Below are positions 52,750 to 62,200 of a DNA stretch of 64,000 nucleotides, piece after piece. Origin of the DNA: Pararhizobium sp. (GTDB taxonomy: Bacteria; Pseudomonadota; Alphaproteobacteria; Rhizobiales; Rhizobiaceae); contig CP051237.1 in the NCBI GenBank assembly GCA_017794825.1, positions 4,234,501 to 4,298,500 on the forward strand, in the 5' to 3' direction. Within the stretch, counting starts at the first letter, position 1, and each line of letters starts with the position of its first letter. The notes under the pieces are model-generated. The model was not told the DNA's origin. It saw only the letters and a program-made list of their open reading frames with translations, and did not search any database. The position numbers and the translations under genes were made by a program.

Positions 52750-53670
52750 ATGCCTCTGCTCGAGCTCGACGTGCTCCGCACCTTCGTGGCAATCGCGGAT
52801 ACCGGAAGTTTCTCGACAGCGGCTTCGATTGTTTTTCGTACGCCGTCCGCAGTGTCGATGCAGATCAAGAAATTGGAGGAGACACTCGGACGTCCGGTGT
52901 TTTCCCGCGACGCTCGCTCCGTCAGCCTGACGACGGACGGAACCATGCTACTCAGCTATGCGCGTCGCCTGCTCGCATTGAACAGGGAGGCTGTTTCCCA
53001 ATTCATCACGCCGGAGATTGCGGGCGTCGTGCGTTTCGGGTCGCCTGACGACGTCGGCGAACGCATTTTGCCGAGTGTGCTGAAACGGTTCGCCAAGACC
53101 CATCCTTCAATCGCGGTGGACGTGATCATCGACCAGAGTACGAATCTGATCAAACGCTTTGAGGAGAAGCGTCTCGATATCACGCTGCTGACTTGCCAGA
53201 AGGACAAGACACCCCCGGGTTCCGAGATCGTTCGAACGGAACAACTCGTCTGGGCGGGCGCGAAGGGAGGCACGGCGCACCTGCAATGTCCGCTTCCGGT
53301 GTCACTGTGGGAAGAGGGCTGCGCCTGGAGGGCTGGCGCAGTAGAGGGGCTACAGGCTATCCGGCGTGATTTTAGGGTCGCCTATATGAGCGCCCACACC
53401 GCCGGGCAACGTGCGGCGATTCTTTCCGATCTTGCAATTGCGCCTCTGCCGAAGTCTTTCGTGGGCGACGACATGGTAATCCTCGGTGAAGAGGACGGAT
53501 TGCCGCCAATCGGCGATTACAGGTTGGCGATGATGGTTGGCGCGGAAGTCGATCCACCGGTGTGCGCCGTCGCGGAACATATTCGCGCGACATTCGAGAT
53601 GCAGGCCGAAACGGGTTATTTTACGGATTCAGCGCTCGCGCCCGACGCGAGTGCGGCGTCTGCGGCCTGA
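52750..53670 (+). CDS. LysR family regulator, linked to the corrinoid island
   Basis: About 306 aa with an N-terminal winged HTH (TGSFSTAASIVFRTPSAVSMQIKKLE, residues about 17-42) and a C-terminal ligand domain. ATG 52750 is the likely start; the frame is open to 52660 (TTG). The last 42 bases overlap the 3' end of the convergent RACo gene, with the two C-terminal tails on opposite strands. It is a candidate regulator of the methyl-transfer genes. Confidence 0.82.
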   Translation: MPLLELDVLRTFVAIADTGSFSTAASIVFRTPSAVSMQIKKLEETLGRPVFSRDARSVSLTTDGTMLLSYARRLLALNREAVSQFITPEIAGVVRFGSPDDVGERILPSVLKRFAKTHPSIAVDVIIDQSTNLIKRFEEKRLDITLLTCQKDKTPPGSEIVRTEQLVWAGAKGGTAHLQCPLPVSLWEEGCAWRAGAVEGLQAIRRDFRVAYMSAHTAGQRAAILSDLAIAPLPKSFVGDDMVILGEEDGLPPIGDYRLAMMVGAEVDPPVCAVAEHIRATFEMQAETGYFTDSALAPDASAASAA

Positions 53671-55680
53671 TCCGGCGCTGGCGTTCGTCGACGCGCCGCG
53701 TTCGGGAAGCCGGATGCGGTCGCCGAGTTTGACGAATGGATCCACCTTGTTTGGCAGCGCCATGGCGTGCACGAAATGGTCCTGGAATCTTGGTTCCAGA
53801 GCAGTCTCGATCTTCTCGATCTTGCGAACCGTCTGCTCGATTTCACGACGATAGTCGCGATTGAGCAAAGCCATTCGAGCGCCGGTGCCCGCCGCATTTC
53901 CGACGGCTGCAACACGATCGAGATCGCAATCGGGAATGAGCCCCAAGATCATCGCGTGCTTCGGGTCGATCAGCGAACCGAAAGCGCCGGCAAGCCTGAT
54001 GCAGTCCACATGGTCTGTTCCTTGTTTTTCCATCAGCAGTTTGGTCCCGGCGTAGAGGGCCGCTTTGGCGAGCTGAATTGCGCGAATGTCGTTCTGGGTG
54101 ATCGCCAGCCTGGCGTCGCCGTCCCACAGGATATAGGACCAGGTTCGGCCGTTCTGGACGATGCGCGGCGAGCGCTCGGCGAGGGAGCCGTCGACAACCC
54201 CGTCTTCCGAGATAATGCCGGCCAAAAACATCTCGGCGACCACTTCCATGATCCCCGAGCCGCAGACGCCCGTGATTTTCGTTTCTTTCGCGCGTTCGGC
54301 GAATTCCGGTTCATCCGACCAGGAATCAACGCCAATGACGCGGATTCGCGGCTCCAATGTGGAAGGGTCGATGCGCACCCTTTCGATCGCGCCTGGCGCA
54401 GCGCGCTGACCGCATGAAATCTCTGCGCCTTCAAACGCCGGTCCAGTCGGGGAAGACGCCGCGACGACCCGGTTGCGATTGCCTAGTACGATTTCCGCAT
54501 TGGTTCCGACATCCACGAGCAGCATCATTTCATCCTGCCGGTGCGGGCCTTCGCACAGGGTTGCTGCGGCAGCGTCCGCGCCGACATGGCCTGCGATGCA
54601 TGGCAGCAGATAGACGCGCGATCCGGTATTGAGCCGAAGGTCGAGATCGTCTGCGCGGCAGTGGATCGCTCCCGAAACGGCGAGGGCGAACGGCGCGCCT
54701 CCCAGCTCCGTCGGATCGATGCCCAGAAAAAGGTGGTGCATGATCGGATTTCCGACGAACACGGCATCGAAGATATCCATACGGTCTATGTCCGCTTCAG
54801 CGGCCACTTTGTCGATTAGCCCGACGATTGCCTCGCGGACGGCTCGCGTCATGGCTTCCCGTCCGTCCGGATTCATCATAACATAGGAGACGCGGCTCAT
54901 CAGGTCTTCGCCAAAGCGAATTTGCGGATTCGAAGCGCCGGAGGAGGCGACGACCGCGCCGGAAAGAAGCGATGTCAGATGCATGGCGATCGTCGTGGAG
55001 CCGATATCGCAAGCGATGCCGTAGGCCTTGTTTTTCAATCCCGGATAGAGCGCGATCAGGCTGGGGCGAGAGGAGTCCAGGTCCCGATGGACGACCGCCG
55101 TCACCGCCCAATTTCCGGCCCGCAGTATCGATTGGACTTTCGGCAGAATGTGGTGGTCGACAAGGATATCGGCAAATCCCCAATCCTTTTCAAGCGCTAA
55201 AAGGAGCCGGTCGAGATCGCCCAACGGCTTGTGCATGTCCGGCTCATCCACCTCGACATAGCACATCTGAATCGCCGGATTGCGTTCGATGACGCGACTG
55301 TCGGCGTCCTTTCGCACAACCTGCGCCTGAGCCAGCCCTTCCTGGGGCACGTCTATGACCAGATCGCCCTCGATACGGGCGGAACACGACAGTCGTCGAC
55401 CGGGCTTCAGATCGCGCTTGCTGGCGTAGTTCTGTTCCTTTGCGGAAAACGCCGAAATGTTGTCGATGCGGGAGGTAACGCCGTGCTTGGCGAAATGTCC
55501 CTCCTGCACATCGATCTGGCAGCGGCCACAGATTCCGCGTCCGCCACACACGCTTTCGACATAGACGCCGAGTTCACGCGCCGCCTCCAGAAGATTCGTG
55601 CCTGCCGGAAAGCGACCGCGCTTGCCGGAGGGCATGAAAAGGACCAGGGGGTTCTTCTTTGTGTTGGTGGTCTGGTCCAT
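53629..55680 (-). CDS. RACo/RamA-like corrinoid reactivation protein (ASKHA, DUF4445)
   Basis: A 683-aa ATP-dependent reductive activator that returns inactive Co(II) corrinoid to Co(I). A 2Fe-2S ferredoxin domain occupies residues about 10-110 (C45, C51, C54, C99). A linker and then the ASKHA ATPase-like domain follow (IACDIGSTTIAMHL near 233 and DVGTNAEIVLGNRN near 395). The C-terminus is Arg-rich (GRRRRTRVGRER), resembling tails on other proteins of the island. It is the last gene of the minus-strand operon, 21 bases after the methyltransferase. Confidence 0.88.
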   Translation of the reverse strand: MDQTTNTKKNPLVLFMPSGKRGRFPAGTNLLEAARELGVYVESVCGGRGICGRCQIDVQEGHFAKHGVTSRIDNISAFSAKEQNYASKRDLKPGRRLSCSARIEGDLVIDVPQEGLAQAQVVRKDADSRVIERNPAIQMCYVEVDEPDMHKPLGDLDRLLLALEKDWGFADILVDHHILPKVQSILRAGNWAVTAVVHRDLDSSRPSLIALYPGLKNKAYGIACDIGSTTIAMHLTSLLSGAVVASSGASNPQIRFGEDLMSRVSYVMMNPDGREAMTRAVREAIVGLIDKVAAEADIDRMDIFDAVFVGNPIMHHLFLGIDPTELGGAPFALAVSGAIHCRADDLDLRLNTGSRVYLLPCIAGHVGADAAAATLCEGPHRQDEMMLLVDVGTNAEIVLGNRNRVVAASSPTGPAFEGAEISCGQRAAPGAIERVRIDPSTLEPRIRVIGVDSWSDEPEFAERAKETKITGVCGSGIMEVVAEMFLAGIISEDGVVDGSLAERSPRIVQNGRTWSYILWDGDARLAITQNDIRAIQLAKAALYAGTKLLMEKQGTDHVDCIRLAGAFGSLIDPKHAMILGLIPDCDLDRVAAVGNAAGTGARMALLNRDYRREIEQTVRKIEKIETALEPRFQDHFVHAMALPNKVDPFVKLGDRIRLPERGASTNASAGSGRRRRTRVGRER

Positions 55681-55701
55681 ACGTCAGGCGTCTCTACCTT
55701 G

Positions 55702-56658
55702 TCAGGCGCGGGCGCGCCGTCCTCCGCGGCGACGGCCTCCAGGGGCAGCCTGCGCGGAAGCTTCGCCGCCTGCAGCGGAAGGTTCAATGGCGGAAAGGGC
55801 GGGCCTCTCGCGATAGGTCCGGATCCAGAACTGGCAATTCGGGTCGGTTGAATTCAGCACATTGGCGCCGTGAACCATCTCCATCTCCTGGGGACGGCAT
55901 GGATTCATGATGGCCGACGTCATGCCCGAAGCGATGACCATCGGAATGAAGGCTGCGTTGATCGCATGTCGGTGCGGCAGACCGAAGGATATGTTGGACA
56001 GGCCGCATGTCGTATTGACTCCGAGTTCCTCACGCAGACGGCGCACCAGTCGGAAGACTTGCTGACCCGCCGTTCCCATTGCGCCGATTGGCATGACGAG
56101 GGGATCGACCACGATGTCTTCAGGCTTGATGCCGTAATCGGCTGCGCGCTCGACGATCTTCTTGGCGACCGCAAAACGGACGTCAGGATCCTCGGAAATG
56201 CCGGTCTCGTCGTTCGAGATCGCTACGACCGGCACGTCGTATTTCTTCGCCAGCGGCAGGATGGCTTCGAGCTTTTCTTCTTCACCCGTCACGGAGTTGA
56301 TGAGCGGGCGGCCCTTGGCGACTTCAAGACCGGCCTTGATGGCCGCAGTCACGGAGGAGTCGATCGACAACGGAACGTTGACAAGGCTCTGGACGATCTC
56401 CAGCGTCTGCACCATGAGCGCGGGTTCGGTGGCGTTGGGATCGACAGCGGTGACGCCGGCGTTGACGTCCAGCATGGTGGCGCCGGCCGCCACCTGGGCC
56501 AGCGCATCGGCCTTCACGGTCTCGAAGTTGCCCGCGACCATTTCAGCCGCAAGCTTCTTGCGGCCGGTCGGATTGATGCGTTCTCCGATGACGCAGAACG
56601 GCTGGTCGAAACCGATAACGATTTCCTTTGTCGCGGAAGCAACGATCGTGCGTGCCAT
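55702..56658 (-). CDS. Methyltetrahydrofolate:corrinoid methyltransferase (pterin-binding, MetH/AcsE-type)
   Basis: A 318-aa TIM-barrel pterin-binding enzyme moving methyl groups between tetrahydrofolate and a corrinoid protein. Family blocks: VIGERINPTGRKKL, GATMLDVNAGV, VPLSIDSS, LINSVTGEEEKL and CGLSNISFGLP. ATG 56658 (MARTIVAS) is the start; upstream in-frame codons lie in the gap after the MetF-like gene. The C-terminus carries an Ala/Gly/Arg-rich extension ending RRRGGRRARA. It may serve betaine demethylation, methionine synthesis or both. Confidence 0.87.
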   Translation of the reverse strand: MARTIVASATKEIVIGFDQPFCVIGERINPTGRKKLAAEMVAGNFETVKADALAQVAAGATMLDVNAGVTAVDPNATEPALMVQTLEIVQSLVNVPLSIDSSVTAAIKAGLEVAKGRPLINSVTGEEEKLEAILPLAKKYDVPVVAISNDETGISEDPDVRFAVAKKIVERAADYGIKPEDIVVDPLVMPIGAMGTAGQQVFRLVRRLREELGVNTTCGLSNISFGLPHRHAINAAFIPMVIASGMTSAIMNPCRPQEMEMVHGANVLNSTDPNCQFWIRTYRERPALSAIEPSAAGGEASAQAAPGGRRRGGRRARA

Positions 56659-56668
56659 GGGGCAGTCC

Positions 56669-57574
56669 TCAATTCTGCAGGGAAGACAACGAGAAGTTGG
56701 GGGAAATCCCTGTTCGCCAGCTTCCGCGTTCAACCAGCCATTCGGATGTCTTCTTCAGACCTCCGAAAGCAAACACGTGGATCTGGCGGATCGGGGTGGA
56801 GGCGCCGTTCAGAACGTGGTTTTCGATCGGGCCGACCACGGTCTCGGGTGAGTGGGAGGTGGCAAGCGTCGTCAGCGACATCGCGTTCTTTTTCAGGAAG
56901 CCGATGGAATTCCCGACGCCGCACATGGCGGCGTATTTGATCAAGGTCGTGATCTTGGCCGGACCGGCCACGCCCAGATGCACCGGCAGATCAATTCCGT
57001 TCGCCTTCAGACCATCGGCCCAGGCGATGAATTTCGACGCATCGAAACCGAACTGGGTCACGATCCGCATCGACGCATCAGAACGTTCCGCAAAGGATTT
57101 TTTAAGGCGCAGCGCCTGCAGGGCGACCTCTTCGCTGAAGTCGGGGCTGCCTTCAGGGTGACCCGCAACACCGATCCTGTTGACGCCGTATTTGTCGAAA
57201 AAGCCTGTTTCTAGCACTTCCATGGTGGAGGAGAAATCGCCGGCCTGTCTCTCAAGGCCTCCGCCGATGACGAGAACGTTCTTCACGCCGGCTTCCTCGG
57301 TCATCATCCGGATGCGCGTTTCCAAGGCGTCCCGTGTCGTAAGACGACGGGACGCAAAATGCGGAACCGGTTCGTAGCCGAGATCACGGACGCGCGCGGC
57401 TGCGCTGACCAGCGTTTCGTTCGAATCCGTGCCGATGTCAGTCACGTAAACCCAGGTCCCCTCCGGGAACAGGCCCGGCAGGTCGGCGGATTCGATTGCC
57501 TGCTTCGGAGCGACCTCGATGGAAGCCGCGATCCGGTCTGGCCGCGCCGGTTTCATGTTGACGACCGTTGTCAT
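56669..57574 (-). CDS. MetF-like methylenetetrahydrofolate reductase
   Basis: A 301-aa flavoprotein-type barrel interconverting 5-methyl- and 5,10-methylene-tetrahydrofolate. Recognisable parts: SIEVAPKQ (variant of the SFEFFPPK start), VLVIGGGLERQAGDFS, GVAGHPEGSP (usual G-YPEGHP region) and QFGFDASKFI. It diverges from housekeeping MetF and is encoded between the methyltransferase and the virulence-factor-domain protein, with ATGA overlap upstream, so it is dedicated to this pathway. Confidence 0.83.
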   Translation of the reverse strand: MTTVVNMKPARPDRIAASIEVAPKQAIESADLPGLFPEGTWVYVTDIGTDSNETLVSAAARVRDLGYEPVPHFASRRLTTRDALETRIRMMTEEAGVKNVLVIGGGLERQAGDFSSTMEVLETGFFDKYGVNRIGVAGHPEGSPDFSEEVALQALRLKKSFAERSDASMRIVTQFGFDASKFIAWADGLKANGIDLPVHLGVAGPAKITTLIKYAAMCGVGNSIGFLKKNAMSLTTLATSHSPETVVGPIENHVLNGASTPIRQIHVFAFGGLKKTSEWLVERGSWRTGISPNFSLSSLQN

Positions 57575-57876
57575 TCTGCTTCCGCCTTTCCGCCGGCCTG
57601 GACGAGATCCTTTAGCCGTTGTTTCGTGTAGGTTTCCTCGATATGGGCCGCCGCCCTGTCTGCTTCGGCGTCCAGATCATCGCTCACCGGTTCCGGTTGG
57701 CCTCGCCGCCATTGTGCAAGGTAGTCGTCCGTTTCACGAGCGCCGCTGCGCATCGCGCACATGTCGATCGCTTCCGTAAATCGCAGGGACAGCTCGCGTT
57801 TGGCGCTTTGCCTGCCTTTCTTCACGATGATTTGCGCCGGGATGTCACGCCAGTAAACAATAGTCAGATCCGCCAT
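57571..57876 (-). CDS. Virulence factor domain protein (PF13769-like)
   Basis: A 101-aa soluble protein starting MADLTIVYWRDIPAQIIVKKGR and ending in a Lys-rich region. It matches the small virulence-factor-named domain found in alphaproteobacterial corrinoid/MttB clusters. The name is historical and no virulence role is implied. ATG 57876 is the likely start; the frame continues 29 codons upstream. Its stop overlaps the MetF-like start. Its conserved position suggests a partner or assembly factor. Confidence 0.72.
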   Translation of the reverse strand: MADLTIVYWRDIPAQIIVKKGRQSAKRELSLRFTEAIDMCAMRSGARETDDYLAQWRRGQPEPVSDDLDAEADRAAAHIEETYTKQRLKDLVQAGGKAEAE

Positions 57877-58023
57877 GACCCGCTCCCGATCCATGTCCAC
57901 GCGGCCTAAAATGATGAGATTCCCACCTGCAAGCTGGCTGCATGACGACGCTGAAAGCATCAAAAGCGACGCGGCGGTTTTACGTCGAGCGACATGTGTC
58001 GCGAGGTGGGAATTCGCAGACCC

Positions 58024-58668
58024 TCAAAGGAGGCTGGCGAAGACCACTGTCGTCAGCACTGTCATGAGAAAGAGCACCGCGATCGACATGACGCCGACGA
58101 CCACGCCGACGCCCAGGCAATTGCCGTCCTGTTCCGTGTGGGCCAAGCCGATGATTGCGATCGCGAAAGCGGGAAGCCAGTTGCAGAACGGGATCGGGAT
58201 CAAGACCACGATCGCCAGAATGAGGATATAGATGCCGAACAACCGTTCTGAACGATGGTTGTTGAGCGGCCAATGGCGCGGTCTTACCCAAGCTTCCATG
58301 CGGCGCAACCATGGATCGACCTTGGTGACCATGGCGACAAGCGTCTTTTTATCGAGGGAGTAATTGGCGAGCCGTCGCGGCAACCAGATCTTCTGTCGAC
58401 CGGCCACGATCTGCCAGGATATGAAGATCAGCGGCAGGCCGAGGATCAGCGTCGCGCCCGGCGGCAGCGGAATAAGGTTAGGCAGTGCAAAAACCAGGAG
58501 AAATGCGCCGAATGACCGTTCATCGAGAGCCGTCGCCAGTTCCTTCAGCGTAATGCGCTCTTCGGCGGTCTCCGCCATGCGTCGCAACAGGCTGGACAGG
58601 CTTTCCGTGTGCTCCTGCGCTTCGTCAGTGCGTTCAGAGGCAATCTTGTCGGCGGTAGTGTCGCTCAC
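58024..58668 (-). CDS. exoD: ExoD family membrane protein
   Basis: A 214-aa membrane protein of the exopolysaccharide-synthesis ExoD family. The N-terminal cytoplasmic helix contains LSSLLRRMAETAEERITLKELATAL; three hydrophobic hairpins follow, with FALPNLIPLPPGATLILGLPL and LIPIPFCNWLPAFAIAIIGLA as hallmarks. In Sinorhizobium, ExoD is needed for normal exopolysaccharide and alkaline tolerance. It is embedded in the methyl-transfer operon with gaps of 147 and 176 bases, so it may have its own promoter. Confidence 0.87.
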   Translation of the reverse strand: MSDTTADKIASERTDEAQEHTESLSSLLRRMAETAEERITLKELATALDERSFGAFLLVFALPNLIPLPPGATLILGLPLIFISWQIVAGRQKIWLPRRLANYSLDKKTLVAMVTKVDPWLRRMEAWVRPRHWPLNNHRSERLFGIYILILAIVVLIPIPFCNWLPAFAIAIIGLAHTEQDGNCLGVGVVVGVMSIAVLFLMTVLTTVVFASLL

Positions 58669-58844
58669 CGTTTCGTTCGTTCCTGTGATTTGAACCGATA
58701 CATTAGGCGAGGCCTATTGCAATTTCGCTAACACCCGACTGCACTGCAATTAAGTCAAATATCCGGCGACGGGAGGCCGGAGCACACTATGTGGGAACTG
58801 CTGCTCCCGTTGGCAAGATGGTTTGCGCCCGAGGTGAGCCGGTG

Positions 58845-59456
58845 TCAAGCCGACTGCAGCGCTTTCGTCAGGTCGCCATAACCGGTCAGCCGATACTCAT
58901 AGGCCAGTCCGAGAAAGTCTGCGGCCTTTCTGGCGCGCGCCTGAAGGGCTGCATCTTCCTTTTGCGACAGGTAGACGAGTTTTCGGTAATTGCCGAAATA
59001 CATGTCCCGCAATTCCGGATGTCGGTCGAGCCCGAGCGGCTCCACGACAAAGGCCTCGAACTGACGCGCCAGAAAATCGGTCAGGAAGAACGACGTGATG
59101 TCGTCTTGCGCTTCGGCGAAGGCGTCGTTACCGGCGAAGAAGGAGAAGCAGTGGGGGCCTTCGATCCGTCCGACGCCTTCTTCGATACAGACCTTGTCCA
59201 GTTCGCCCTGGGTGCCGCATTCAGCATAGGCCACGAATATGCGTTCAAAACCTGCTTTGCGCGCTTCGGCGATGCTCTGCCGCACACCCGGCGCAATAAG
59301 TTCCGGCCGGTTGTGCCAGATCGCCGGCAAGCAAATCAGATCAACGTGGTCGAGCCCGTTGACGCGGCAGACGTCGAGGATTTCGCGCGCCAGCGCTCCG
59401 CAGCCGATGACGCGCACTGGACTTGCATTCATCGATTTTGCAGCTGTGGCCTTCAT
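58845..59456 (-). CDS. DUF1638 protein
   Basis: A 203-aa protein of the DUF1638 family, with VRVIGCGALAREIL at the start, GFERIFVAYAECGTQGELD and FFLTDFLARQFEAFV. The conserved Cys and His residues could bind a metal or corrinoid. The family is consistently found with corrinoid methyltransferases and RACo in alphaproteobacteria, so a role in methyl transfer or cofactor loading is likely but unproven. It follows the corrinoid protein by 60 bases. An alternative start lies at 59432. Confidence 0.82.
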   Translation of the reverse strand: MKATAAKSMNASPVRVIGCGALAREILDVCRVNGLDHVDLICLPAIWHNRPELIAPGVRQSIAEARKAGFERIFVAYAECGTQGELDKVCIEEGVGRIEGPHCFSFFAGNDAFAEAQDDITSFFLTDFLARQFEAFVVEPLGLDRHPELRDMYFGNYRKLVYLSQKEDAALQARARKAADFLGLAYEYRLTGYGDLTKALQSA

Positions 59457-59516
59457 ACATCCACTCTATCACGCTGAACGCGCGTCAAAAATGGTTGCAG
59501 CAAACTGGCGGGGCCG

Positions 59517-60218
59517 TTAGCGAGCCCCCGCGAGTTGGTTGTGCTTGCGCTTGAGCAGGTCTTTGGCTGTTTCGACCGTTACCGCCGCGTCACGGCAATA
59601 GGCGTCAGCGCCGACGGCCATGCCGAATTCCTCGTTCAAAGGAGCGCCTCCCACGAGCACGATGTGCTGGTCGCGCAGACCCTTTTCCTTCAGCGTGTCG
59701 ATGACAACCTTCATATAGGGCATTGTCGTTGTCAGGAGCGCCGACATTCCCAGAATGTCGGGTTCATGATCTTCGATCGCCTGCAAATAGTTCTCGACCG
59801 GATTGTTGATGCCGATGTCGACCACATCGAAGCCGGCGCCCTCCATCATCATACCGACAAGGTTTTTGCCAATGTCGTGAATGTCTCCCTTGACCGTCCC
59901 GATCACCATCTTGCCGAGTTTGGGCGCGCCGGTTTCAGCCAGCAAGGGACGCAGGATCGACATGCCCGCCTTCATCGCATTGGCGGAAAGCAGAACTTCG
60001 GGCACAAACAGTATGCCGTCGCGAAAATCCTCTCCGACAATCCGCATGCCCTCGACCAGCGCCTTGGTCAGGACGTCGTACGGCGCCCATCCGCGATCGA
60101 GCAGGATCTGCGTCGCTTCCTCGATCTCCTCCTTCAGTCCGTCATAGAGATCATCGTGCATCTGCTGCACGAGCTCGTCGTCTGGCAATTCGGAAAGGAT
60201 GATATCGTCATCGGTCAT
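59517..60218 (-). CDS. Corrinoid (B12-binding) methyl carrier protein
   Basis: A 233-aa two-domain methyl carrier of the MtbC/MtmC/MetH-B12 type. Residues about 10-95 form the helical cap; the Rossmann B12 domain follows with GTVKGDIHDIGKN, where H114 in DxHxxG ligates cobalt from below, and the SALLTTTM and GGAPLNEEF loops. It is the first gene of the seven-gene minus-strand operon, divergent from the MttB gene, and would receive methyl groups from MttB or methyl-THF. Confidence 0.92.
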   Translation of the reverse strand: MTDDDIILSELPDDELVQQMHDDLYDGLKEEIEEATQILLDRGWAPYDVLTKALVEGMRIVGEDFRDGILFVPEVLLSANAMKAGMSILRPLLAETGAPKLGKMVIGTVKGDIHDIGKNLVGMMMEGAGFDVVDIGINNPVENYLQAIEDHEPDILGMSALLTTTMPYMKVVIDTLKEKGLRDQHIVLVGGAPLNEEFGMAVGADAYCRDAAVTVETAKDLLKRKHNQLAGAR

Positions 60219-60554
60219 GTGAGTTTATCCGATATGAGCTGCACTGGGCGCGGGCTACCGGGAAGGGCGCCAAAATTGCGTGACAAACCCGGCAATCGCA
60301 CAAACCGCCTTTGACGGCTTCGTTCGTGAGAATGATGCAAAATTACGAAAATCGTCTCTTCAAAAACGACGTGTAATTCATTGAAAAACGACGGCCCTGC
60401 GTGTGCTGGACCTCTCTGCGGTGGCAGCGCTTTTCCGGGTGTCCGTTTCGCGTCATTGCTTGGCGCTGTCAGAAAACGCGCCAAACAGGCCGTGGGGTAG
60501 CATATAAGTCGTTGGAATAGCCGGGCGAAGACGCCGGATGAAAGGTGAAACGGG
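60219..60554. promoter_or_regulatory. Divergent promoter region between the corrinoid-protein and MttB genes
   Basis: This 336-base gap carries the promoters of both halves of the island. A short direct repeat, TCAAAAACGACG and TGAAAAACGACG (about 60360-60394), lies in the middle. I see no cobalamin-riboswitch B12 box. The MttB start is preceded by a GAAACGGG-type ribosome binding site. Confidence 0.45.
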
Positions 60555-62114
60555 ATGGATACGGAAAGTGCGGTCGGTCAGCCTGCGAGACGCCGGGCGC
60601 GCGGCGGAGCCGCAGCTCGAAGAGCCTCGCGAGGCGGCGGAGGTCCCGGTTTGCAGAGGCCGTTCATCAGAAGGAATATCCCGACCTACGAGGTTCTGGA
60701 CGAGGAAGGCCTGACGCTCATAGAAAACAACGCCGACGGCATTCTGGAAGAGATCGGCATCGAATTTCGTGACGATGCGGAAGCGCTGAACCTTTGGCGC
60801 GAAGCGGGCGCCGACGTTCGCGGCGAAAGGGTGCATTTTCCGAAGGGGCTTTGCCGTTCCCTTCTGAAAACCGCGCCATCGGTTTTCACGCAGGTTGCCC
60901 GCAATCCCGAACGTTCGGTGCAGATCGGGGGCGATGCAACGGTTTTCGCGCCGGTTTACGGCCCCCCCTTTGTTCGCGATCTCGAAGGCAATCGTCGCTA
61001 CGCCACCATCGAGGACTTCCAGAATTTCGTGAAACTCGCTTATATGGCGCCGTCCATGCACCATTCGGGCGGGACGGTTTGCGAGCCGGTGGATATTCCG
61101 GTCAACAAGCGCCATCTCGACATGGTCTATTCTCATATTCGGTACTCGGACAAACCGTTCATGGGCTCGGTAACGGCGCCTGAGCGCGCAGAAGACAGCA
61201 TCGAGATGTGCAAGATCCTGTTCGGCGAGAGCTTTGTCGACGGGAATTGCGTTCTCATCAATCTGATCAACGCCAATTCACCCATGGTTTTTGATGAAAC
61301 CATGCTGGGCGCCGCCAAGGTCTATGCGCGCAACAACCAGGCTTGCATCATTTCGCCATTCATTCTCGCCGGAGCCATGAGCCCGGTGACCGTTGCGGGA
61401 ACCTTGACGCAGATTCTTGTGGAGGTGCTGGCGGGTGCGGCGTTTACGCAACTGATACGACCAGGCGCGCCGGTCGTGTTCGGCACATTTGCGGCTTCCA
61501 TTTCCATGCAGTCCGGTGCGCCAACCTTCGGGACGCCCGAACCGTCTCTTGTCTCTTACGGAGCAGCACAGCTTGCGCGGCGCACCGGTCTTCCATACAG
61601 GACAGGGGGGTCACTCTGCGGCTCCAAAATTCCTGACGCCCAGGCCGCCCATGAAAGCGCGGCGACCCTGAACATGACGTTGCTGGCGGGCACGAATTTC
61701 GCCTTGCATTCGGCAGGTTGGCTTGAGGGAGGACTGGTGTCTTCCTACGAGAAGTTCATGATAGATCAGGACCAGCTCGGCATGATGCAGAAATTCGCAG
61801 CCGGCGTGGATCTTTCCGAAAACGCCCAGGCGCTCGACGCAATCCGCGAAGTCGGTCCGGGAAGTCATTACCTTGGCTGCGCCCATACGCAGGCGAACTT
61901 TGAAACCGCCTTTTACGCATCTGCGCTAACCGATAACAATTCCTTCGAACAGTGGCAGATCGAGGGTGAAAAACGTATCGAAAGCCGTGCAAACGAAGCA
62001 TGCAGGCAGTGGCTGCAGTCCTATCAGCCCCCGGATCTCGATCCTGGCGTCGATGACGGGTTGAAAGCATTCATCGCGCACAAGAAGGAGTCGATGCCCG
62101 ACGCCTTCACATGA
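60555..62114 (+). CDS. MttB family N-methyltransferase (COG5598), non-pyrrolysine
   Basis: A 519-aa TIM-barrel methyltransferase of the trimethylamine methyltransferase superfamily. There is no internal amber codon, so it belongs to the pyrrolysine-free MtgB-like group that demethylates quaternary amines such as glycine betaine, proline betaine or carnitine. Recognisable regions: DEEGLTLIENNADGILEEIGIEF, GTFAASISMQSGAPTFGTPE and LNMTLLAGTNFALHSAGWLEGGL. The first 35 residues are Arg/Ala/Gly-rich. It is divergent from the operon for its corrinoid partner. Confidence 0.88.
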   Translation: MDTESAVGQPARRRARGGAAARRASRGGGGPGLQRPFIRRNIPTYEVLDEEGLTLIENNADGILEEIGIEFRDDAEALNLWREAGADVRGERVHFPKGLCRSLLKTAPSVFTQVARNPERSVQIGGDATVFAPVYGPPFVRDLEGNRRYATIEDFQNFVKLAYMAPSMHHSGGTVCEPVDIPVNKRHLDMVYSHIRYSDKPFMGSVTAPERAEDSIEMCKILFGESFVDGNCVLINLINANSPMVFDETMLGAAKVYARNNQACIISPFILAGAMSPVTVAGTLTQILVEVLAGAAFTQLIRPGAPVVFGTFAASISMQSGAPTFGTPEPSLVSYGAAQLARRTGLPYRTGGSLCGSKIPDAQAAHESAATLNMTLLAGTNFALHSAGWLEGGLVSSYEKFMIDQDQLGMMQKFAAGVDLSENAQALDAIREVGPGSHYLGCAHTQANFETAFYASALTDNNSFEQWQIEGEKRIESRANEACRQWLQSYQPPDLDPGVDDGLKAFIAHKKESMPDAFT

Positions 62115-62200
62115 AGGAAGCCCGTTGACGGCCGGGCGATCGTAGCCGACCTGATCCACAAGGAAGTCTGGCGGACAACGCCGGACGGAAAGACCGAGTC

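Noticed and set aside
60555..62114. Pyrrolysine-containing trimethylamine methyltransferase
   Set aside because: The frame has no internal amber codon and no pyl genes are seen, so it is the non-pyrrolysine MttB type.
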